From assembly GCA_021166725.1 (NCBI GenBank), contig JAJPES010000051.1, positions 1-42,635 of the forward strand: 42,635 bases of DNA, written 5' to 3'. Positions 37,497 to 42,635 of this stretch are shown here, in pieces. The DNA comes from Burkholderiaceae bacterium (GTDB lineage Bacteria; Pseudomonadota; Gammaproteobacteria; Burkholderiales; Burkholderiaceae_E). The first letter of the stretch is position 1. Every line of letters starts with the position of its first letter. The position numbers were made by a program, and so were the translations under genes. The notes beneath the pieces were generated by a model. That model searched no databases, was not told where the DNA came from, and was given only the letters and a program-made list of their open reading frames with translations.

Positions 37497-39095
37497 ATGA
37501 CACAATGCCTTCGGCTCGGCCTCCTGGCGCGTACCTTGAAATACAACGACCTGCGCGACTTCGTTGAAAGACTCGATGCGATCGGAGAATTGCGCCGCAT
37601 CACGGTGCCGGTTTCGCCACGGCTCGAAATGACCGTGATCGCGGATCGCGTATTGCGCGCGGGCGGCCCGGCACTGCTCTTCGAGCGGCCGCACGAGAAC
37701 GGCCGCGACTACTCGATGCCGGTGCTGGCGAACCTGTTCGGCACGACCCGGCGCGTGGCGGCCGGGCTCGGCGCGGAGTCGACGCAGGCATTGCGCGAGA
37801 TCGGCGAACTGCTGGCCTGGTTGAAGGAACCGGAGCCACCACGCGGATTGCGCGACGCGTGGGACAAGTGGCCGATGCTGCGCCAGGCGATGAAGATGTC
37901 ACCGCGCGAAATCGACTCGCGCGTGCCGTGCCAGGAGGTTGTCCTCGAGGGCGCCGCGGTCGATCTGGCGAAGCTGCCGGTGCAGACCTGCTGGCCCGAC
38001 GACGCAGGCCCGCTGATCACCTGGGGGCTCGTCGTCACGCGCGGCCCGCAGCGCGCGCGACAGAACCTGGGCATCTATCGACAACAGGTCATCGGCGCCA
38101 ACCGGGTCATCATGCGCTGGCTCGCGCATCGCGGCGGCGCACTCGACTTCCGCGAGCACGCACGCGCGCATCCGGGCGAAGCCTTCCCTGTCGCCGTTGC
38201 GCTGGGCGCCGATCCGGCCACGATGCTCGCCGCGGTGACGCCGATCCCGGACACGCTTTCCGAATACGAGTTCGCCGGCCTGCTGCGGGGCGCGCGCACC
38301 GAGCTCGCGCGCTGCGTGGGCAGCACGCTGCAGGTTCCGGCGCGCGCCGAGATCGTGCTCGAAGGATCGATCCTCCCCGATCCCGATGGCGTTCGCACCC
38401 GCGCGAACGCGCAGGCGCTCGGCCACGAAGGCGAACTGCCGCCGAGCGCGTGCACCGGATGGGAGATGGCCGTCGAGGGGCCGTTCGGTGATCACACCGG
38501 CTACTACAACGAGCGCGAATGGTTTCCGGTGTTCGCCATCGATCGCATCACGATGCGGCGCGATGCGATCTATCACAGCACGTACACCGGCAAGCCGCCG
38601 GACGAACCGGCGATGCTCGGCCTGGCGTTGAACGAAGTGTTCGTTCCGATCCTTCGCCGGCAGTTTCCCGAGATCGTCGACTTCTACCTGCCGCCGGAAG
38701 GCTGCTCGTATCGCATCGCCATCGTATCGATGCACAAGCAGTATCCCGGGCATGCCAAGCGCGTGATGTTCGGCATCTGGAGCTTCCTGCGCCAGTTCAT
38801 GTACACGAAGTTCGTCGTCGTCGTCGACGACGACGTCGACGTGCGCGACTGGAAGGAGGTGATCTGGGCCATGACCACGCGCGTCGACCCGTCGCGCGAC
38901 GCGACGATCGTCGAGAACACCCCGATCGACTCGCTGGACTTCGCTTCGCCGGTATCGGGACTCGGCTCGAAGATCGGCATCGACGCGACCAACAAGTGGC
39001 CCGGCGAAACCACGCGCGAATGGGGACGCGCGATCAGGATCGACGCGCAGACCGAACGACGGGTCGATGCGATCTGGAGCGAACTCGGGTTGTAG
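37497..39095 (+). CDS. ubiD: 4-hydroxy-3-polyprenylbenzoate decarboxylase
   Basis: A 532-residue UbiD-family decarboxylase that uses prenylated FMN. The conserved start [63 protein letters not shown] and [16 protein letters not shown] agree closely with E. coli UbiD. It acts in ubiquinone synthesis. The start is doubtful: ATG 37497 adds 13 residues before the conserved LKYNDL, and a TTG at 37536 would begin exactly at that point; neither has a clear ribosome-binding site. The last 62 bp overlap the convergent VanZ-like gene. Confidence 0.94.
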   Translation: MTQCLRLGLLARTLKYNDLRDFVERLDAIGELRRITVPVSPRLEMTVIADRVLRAGGPALLFERPHENGRDYSMPVLANLFGTTRRVAAGLGAESTQALREIGELLAWLKEPEPPRGLRDAWDKWPMLRQAMKMSPREIDSRVPCQEVVLEGAAVDLAKLPVQTCWPDDAGPLITWGLVVTRGPQRARQNLGIYRQQVIGANRVIMRWLAHRGGALDFREHARAHPGEAFPVAVALGADPATMLAAVTPIPDTLSEYEFAGLLRGARTELARCVGSTLQVPARAEIVLEGSILPDPDGVRTRANAQALGHEGELPPSACTGWEMAVEGPFGDHTGYYNEREWFPVFAIDRITMRRDAIYHSTYTGKPPDEPAMLGLALNEVFVPILRRQFPEIVDFYLPPEGCSYRIAIVSMHKQYPGHAKRVMFGIWSFLRQFMYTKFVVVVDDDVDVRDWKEVIWAMTTRVDPSRDATIVENTPIDSLDFASPVSGLGSKIGIDATNKWPGETTREWGRAIRIDAQTERRVDAIWSELGL

Positions 39096-40257
39096 CGCGT
39101 TCGCCGCTCCGGTCGGTGAGCAGCCAGGCGACGACGAAGGCGAGCGCGACGATGAGCGCCGGCGAAGTGTCGGGCGTGCGCCCCGGAATGGAGCGCTGCG
39201 CGAACTCGAGTGCGAGGAGCACGACCACGGCGAGCGAGCCGGCGACCGCGGCCGTTCGTGCGCGCGCCGATGTCCAGCGCAGCGCGAGCACCAGCACGAA
39301 AGCGAACCAGCAGAAATACAGCGTGAAGTCGAGCGCGGCCAGCAGATTGCCGCGGCCCACCAGCGGCCACCAGGAGAAGCGACCGCTGATCGCCCAGAAG
39401 GGATGGCCCGGCGCGAGCTCGTAAGCGAGGACCGACAACAACGCGAGCGCCGGCGCGATGCGCGCAAGGCGATCGTCGGCGGCGGGAACCAGCAGCGCGA
39501 GCGACACCGACGCGCCGAGCGCCGCGCCGGCAAGCTCGGACCAGGAAAGCGCATGCCACTCGAGCAGCGCCTGCAAGCCGATGGCGACGGCGAACGTCGC
39601 GACGAGCGCGACCGAGGCGCGCAGCCGGCGGCTGACCAGCGCGCGAATCGCCGCGGCGACGGCCATCCACGCGAAGGCGTGGCGGGCGACAGCCCACGCG
39701 TCGAAGGACGGAGCAAGGCGAAGGAATGCCAGGTTCGCGCGCACAGTGCCGATATCGAGCGTGAACCGCCATGGCACGGTCGACGCGGCGAGCCAGGCGC
39801 CCACGACGAGCCACGCCGCGAGCGTCACCGCAACGGCGGTGCCCCCGCTTCGCCCGTCGCGTCCGGGCAGGCGCCGCATCAGTGCGCCCATCAGCGGCAA
39901 CGCGGAGAATCCCAGCGTGGCGCCTGCCGAATTCGTCGCCCAGTCGATCCAGCTCGACACGCGCCCGCCGAGGCAGGCCTGCGCCAGTTCCATCGACAGC
40001 GAGAACACGACGATCGCCAGCCACATGACGACGCGCACCGACCCCGTCCGGTAAGAAGCGGCGAATGCGCCGGCGAGCAAACCGGCCGGAACGTAGGCGA
40101 CGAGATTGGCCAGCGCATCGCTGCCCGACCACCCGCCGTCGAGCAACGGCGCCGTGCAGGCCTTGGCCCAGCCCCCGGCGAGCGACTGATAGGCGACGAA
40201 CGCCAGGTACAGCACCAGCGCACCGGCCAGCGCGAAACGCCGCTCAGCCGTTCGCAC
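39034..40257 (-). CDS. VanZ-like family membrane protein
   Basis: A 407-residue inner-membrane protein with about ten hydrophobic segments. The VanZ-like part (about 15-125) contains [21 protein letters not shown] and [28 protein letters not shown], the pattern of conserved acid and Asn-Gly residues in this family. A second similar unit toward the C-terminus ([21 protein letters not shown] ... [21 protein letters not shown]) suggests an internal duplication. The function is unknown; distant relatives affect teicoplanin resistance. GTG 40257 has GAAGG nearby. The gene is divergent from hemN (99-bp gap) and its 3' end overlaps ubiD by 62 bp. Confidence 0.8.
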   Translation of the reverse strand: MRTAERRFALAGALVLYLAFVAYQSLAGGWAKACTAPLLDGGWSGSDALANLVAYVPAGLLAGAFAASYRTGSVRVVMWLAIVVFSLSMELAQACLGGRVSSWIDWATNSAGATLGFSALPLMGALMRRLPGRDGRSGGTAVAVTLAAWLVVGAWLAASTVPWRFTLDIGTVRANLAFLRLAPSFDAWAVARHAFAWMAVAAAIRALVSRRLRASVALVATFAVAIGLQALLEWHALSWSELAGAALGASVSLALLVPAADDRLARIAPALALLSVLAYELAPGHPFWAISGRFSWWPLVGRGNLLAALDFTLYFCWFAFVLVLALRWTSARARTAAVAGSLAVVVLLALEFAQRSIPGRTPDTSPALIVALAFVVAWLLTDRSGERATTRVRSRSHRPVVRSARRS

Positions 40258-40341
40258 GAACCTTCGCCCAACGATGAATCTTCCCGAGCCGCGGCATCGC
40301 GCGATTATCGGCGCAGCCGCGGCGATCGGGTCCCGCGGCGA

Positions 40342-40347
40342 TATAAT
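40342..40347 (+). promoter_or_regulatory. -10 element of hemN
   Basis: A perfect TATAAT ends ten bases before the hemN ATG (40357), so the predicted start of transcription (near 40354) leaves a leader of about three bases. No clear -35 and no FNR-type TTGAT-N4-ATCAA site is visible in the 99-bp gap. Confidence 0.45.
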
Positions 40348-40356
40348 CCTGCGGAC

Positions 40357-41754
40357 ATGACTGCCGCCTCGCGCGAACCGCTGGTCATCGACGCCGAACT
40401 GCTCGAACGCTTCGGCGGCCGCGGACCTCGCTACACCTCCTACCCCACCGCCGATCGCTTCGACGAGCGCGTCGATGCTGCACGCTATGCGCGCGCGCTC
40501 GCGCAACGCGCCGACCGCCGCGGCGAGCCGCTCGGCCTGTACGTGCACATTCCGTTCTGCCGGGTGATCTGCTACTACTGCGCCTGCAACAAGATCGGCA
40601 CCAAGCACGTCGAGCAGTCCACGCCGTACCTCGAGGCGCTGCGCCGCGAGATGGGCCTCGTCACCGACCTCACCGGCCGCGGACAGACCGTGCGCCACCT
40701 GCACTTCGGCGGCGGCACGCCCACCTTCATGCCCGACGCGGAGCTCGGCCAGCTCTTCGATGCGATGCGCGAGCATTTCGAGTTCGCCGACGACGGCGAA
40801 TACTCGATCGAAGTCGATCCGCGCACGGTCGGCCCGCAGCGCATCCGCGCGCTGCGCAGCCTCGGCCTGAATCGCATCAGCCTCGGCGTGCAGGACTTCG
40901 ATCCCACCGTGCAGGCGGCCGTCAACCGCATCCAGTCGTACGAGCAGACGGTCGCGCTGATCGAGGCCGCCCGCGATTGCGGCTTCCGGTCGATCAACGT
41001 CGATCTCATCTATGGACTGCCGAAGCAGAACCCGGAGAGCTTTCGCGAGACGCTGCGCAAGACAATCGCGGCCGCACCCGATCGCATCGCGCTGTATCAC
41101 TACGCGCACCTGCCCACGCTGTTCAAGCCGCAGCGACGCATCTCCGAAGCCGACCTGCCCTCGTCGGAAGCGAAGGCGCGCATGTTCGAGACGGCGGTCT
41201 CGATGTTCGAGGCGGCCGGCTATCTGCACCTGGGGCTCGATCACTTTGCGCACGAGAACGACGAGCTCGCGATCGCGCAGCGCGAGGGACGGCTGCATCG
41301 CAATTTCCAGGGCTACTGCTCACACGATTCCGGCGACCTGATCGCGCTGGGCGTCTCGGCCATCGCGTCGGTGGGCGACGTTTACGCGCAGAACGACAAG
41401 GTGCTCGACGGCTATTACCGTCGCATCGAACGCGGCGAGCTGCCCGTCGTCCGCGGCATCGCGCTCGACGAAGACGACTTCGTGCGCCGCGAAGCGATCC
41501 AGTCGCTGATGTGCGATTTCTCGCTCGACTGGGACGCGCTCGACGCGCGTCGCGGCATCGACAGTCGCAAGTGGCTGGCCGATGCGCGGGCGTCGTTGAC
41601 ACCGCTGGTCGAAGCCGGCGCCGTGCGTGTCGACGAGCGCGGCATCGAAGTACTGCCGCGCGGGCGCCTGCTCGTACGTGCAGTGGCGATGGCCTTCGAT
41701 CGGCACCTGGCCGAGCGCGCGGCGGGCGGCGCGGGCTACTCGCGCATCGCCTGA
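40357..41754 (+). CDS. hemN: Oxygen-independent coproporphyrinogen III dehydrogenase
   Basis: A 465-residue radical-SAM enzyme. The 4Fe-4S ligands are C68, C72 and C75 in the CxxxCxxC of FCRVICYYCAC, and HFGGGTPTF follows (about 112-120). N-terminal RGPRYTSYPTADRF and C-terminal HRNFQGYCSHDSGDLIALG mark true HemN rather than HemW. It converts coproporphyrinogen III to protoporphyrinogen IX in heme synthesis without oxygen, which suggests that the organism can grow at low or no oxygen. The stop is directly followed by the ATG of the next gene (TGAATG), so the two are probably co-translated. Confidence 0.96.
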   Translation: MTAASREPLVIDAELLERFGGRGPRYTSYPTADRFDERVDAARYARALAQRADRRGEPLGLYVHIPFCRVICYYCACNKIGTKHVEQSTPYLEALRREMGLVTDLTGRGQTVRHLHFGGGTPTFMPDAELGQLFDAMREHFEFADDGEYSIEVDPRTVGPQRIRALRSLGLNRISLGVQDFDPTVQAAVNRIQSYEQTVALIEAARDCGFRSINVDLIYGLPKQNPESFRETLRKTIAAAPDRIALYHYAHLPTLFKPQRRISEADLPSSEAKARMFETAVSMFEAAGYLHLGLDHFAHENDELAIAQREGRLHRNFQGYCSHDSGDLIALGVSAIASVGDVYAQNDKVLDGYYRRIERGELPVVRGIALDEDDFVRREAIQSLMCDFSLDWDALDARRGIDSRKWLADARASLTPLVEAGAVRVDERGIEVLPRGRLLVRAVAMAFDRHLAERAAGGAGYSRIA

Positions 41755-42285
41755 ATGGCGCGAATTCCCTACGTTCCTGCCGACATCGCCGAACCGCGCG
41801 CGATCGTCGATGCCGTTCGCGCGCGCCGGGGCGGCGCGCTACTGCATCTCGATCGAATGCTGCTGCACAGTCCGGCGCTGGCTGCCGGCTGGAACGCTTA
41901 TCTCGGCGCCGTGCGCACGCAACTCACGCTGTCGCCGAAACTGCGCGAACTCGCCATGTGCGTGGTCGCCGTACTCAACGGCGCCGAATACGAATTCGTC
42001 CAGCACGCGCCGGAGTTCCGCAGGGCGGGCGGTACGCAGGCGCAACTCGACGCGTTGCGCGACCCCGATGCCGCCCGCACAGACGAGGCGCGCTTCGACG
42101 AGACCGAACGCGCCGCACTCGTCGTCGCGATCGCGAGCACGCGCACAGTGAAGGTGCCCGAAGCCGATTTCGCCGCGCTGGCCGCGCTGCTGGGCGAGCG
42201 CGCAACGGTCGAGTTCATCGCTACGGTCGCCACCTACAACATGGTGTCGCGCTTCCTCGTCGCGCTGGGCATCGAACCGGAATGA
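41755..42285 (+). CDS. Carboxymuconolactone decarboxylase / AhpD-like protein
   Basis: A 176-residue all-alpha protein. The central part KLRELAMCVVAVLNGAEYEFVQHAPEFRRAG has the family's E...YE...H pattern. Only one cysteine lies in this motif (MCVVAV), so the CxxC of AhpD peroxidases is missing and a disulfide-type peroxidase role is unlikely. The C-terminal helix ATVATYNMVSRFLVALGI is typical of carboxymuconolactone decarboxylase-like proteins. The start is immediately after the hemN stop. The function is not established. Confidence 0.82.
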   Translation: MARIPYVPADIAEPRAIVDAVRARRGGALLHLDRMLLHSPALAAGWNAYLGAVRTQLTLSPKLRELAMCVVAVLNGAEYEFVQHAPEFRRAGGTQAQLDALRDPDAARTDEARFDETERAALVVAIASTRTVKVPEADFAALAALLGERATVEFIATVATYNMVSRFLVALGIEPE

Positions 42286-42307
42286 TCTCCGCAGCCGTCG
42301 CGCCCGC

Positions 42308-42336
42308 TTGACAGGCGCTTGCAGGACGCGTACCCT
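42308..42336 (+). promoter_or_regulatory. Promoter and long leader of the cold-shock gene
   Basis: A perfect TTGACA (42308-42313) is followed at exactly 17 bp by TACCCT (42331-42336). The predicted start near 42343 gives a leader of about 155 bases, a usual length for cspA-type cold-shock leaders. A small hairpin CTGCCC/GGGCAG lies at 42385-42401. Confidence 0.6.
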
Positions 42337-42498
42337 GCGCGGCGCATACTGAACGAATGGTCCATCTTTGCGTGTCCAGCCGGCCTGCCCTTCCCGGGCA
42401 GCGCGTCTCGAATACCTGATTGTTCCTCTTGATCTGTCTGCCGCCGCGGCGAAGACGCCCTGGTGTATTTCCGAACGCGTAACGAATGGAGCGCAAAC

Positions 42499-42635
42499 AT
42501 GAGCAATCGAGTGACCGGCGTGGTCAAGTGGTTCAACGAGTCGAAGGGTTTCGGTTTCATCGCCCCCGATGACGGCAGCGCGGATCTCTTCGCGCACTTC
42601 TCCGAAATCCAGGGAAGCGGATTCAAGACGCTGCA
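42499..42635 (+). CDS. Cold-shock protein, CspA family (3' truncated by the window)
   Basis: The first 45 residues of a cold-shock domain protein, starting [20 protein letters not shown] and continuing [21 protein letters not shown]. The RNP1 motif (KGFGF) and RNP2 region (LFAHFS) are intact. Such proteins are RNA-binding chaperones that melt secondary structure after a temperature drop; some members are constitutive. GGAG lies eight bases before ATG 42499. The long leader and TTGACA promoter suit a cold-shock gene. Confidence 0.94.
   Translation, partial: MSNRVTGVVKWFNESKGFGFIAPDDGSADLFAHFSEIQGSGFKTL

Noticed and set aside
38811-38840. Self-complementary GTCGTC...GACGAC run inside ubiD
   Set aside because: It encodes the [13 protein letters not shown] stretch that UbiD proteins share, so the symmetry follows from the Val/Asp codons.

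Overview
The window is high-G+C chromosomal DNA. It most likely comes from a betaproteobacterium, probably Burkholderiales or a close relative. The main evidence is the order of core genes on the minus strand: tkt, gap, pgk, pyk and fba (26488 down to 13978), followed by purC, purE, purK and a Sua5/YrdC gene (11723 down to 8018). A BoxR-type regulator, a benzoate-CoA ligase and a SpeD-SpeE fusion of a type I associate with this group agree with that placement. I saw no rRNA, tRNA, CRISPR array, insertion sequence or phage gene.

Layout from left to right. (1) 1-8000 is mainly catabolic and stress related: the end of glutaryl-CoA dehydrogenase, a MetE-C-like methyltransferase, a 312-bp inverted repeat, a MaoC hydratase, upp, benzoate-CoA ligase, boxR, a divergent alpha/beta hydrolase and a triple-domain universal stress protein. 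(2) 8018-12549 holds the threonylcarbamoyl-adenylate synthase and purine genes, led by a hydroxypyruvate isomerase. (3) 12662-26488 is the glycolysis/Calvin-type cluster, broken by accessory genes: a TauE-like exporter, a small ferredoxin-like-fold protein, a HAD-phosphatase/P-loop-ATPase fusion between fba and pyk, a four-gene HprK-related-kinase/PqqD/nucleotidyltransferase operon between pyk and pgk, and an unknown 106-residue protein between pgk and gap. (4) 26500-32000 holds speDE with a long structured leader, rsmE, a barstar-like gene and a DUF1631 protein. (5) 32195-42635 holds maeB, an aminotransferase, a lytic transglycosylase, ubiD, a VanZ-like membrane protein, hemN, a carboxymuconolactone-decarboxylase-like protein and the start of a cold-shock gene.

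The most interesting part is 18457-21648. A Tat-type exported protein of 226 residues, a PqqD-like peptide-binding protein, an HPr-kinase-like kinase and a minimal nucleotidyltransferase lie in one tight operon (gaps of 7 and 4 bp and a 4-bp overlap). Upstream is a near-consensus sigma-54 promoter with the GG-N10-GC spacing. This looks like a protein or peptide modification system (the HprK-related A type) with an exported partner, under activator-dependent control. Other notable signals are a five-unit 21-bp tandem repeat inside the aminopropyltransferase half of SpeDE, mutually exclusive hairpins in the speDE leader, and a 24-bp near-perfect palindrome over a promoter at 37423-37452.

All calls come from reading the sequence and from family knowledge; no database search was run. 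Start codons were chosen from ribosome-binding sites, family lengths and overlaps, and doubtful ones are marked.
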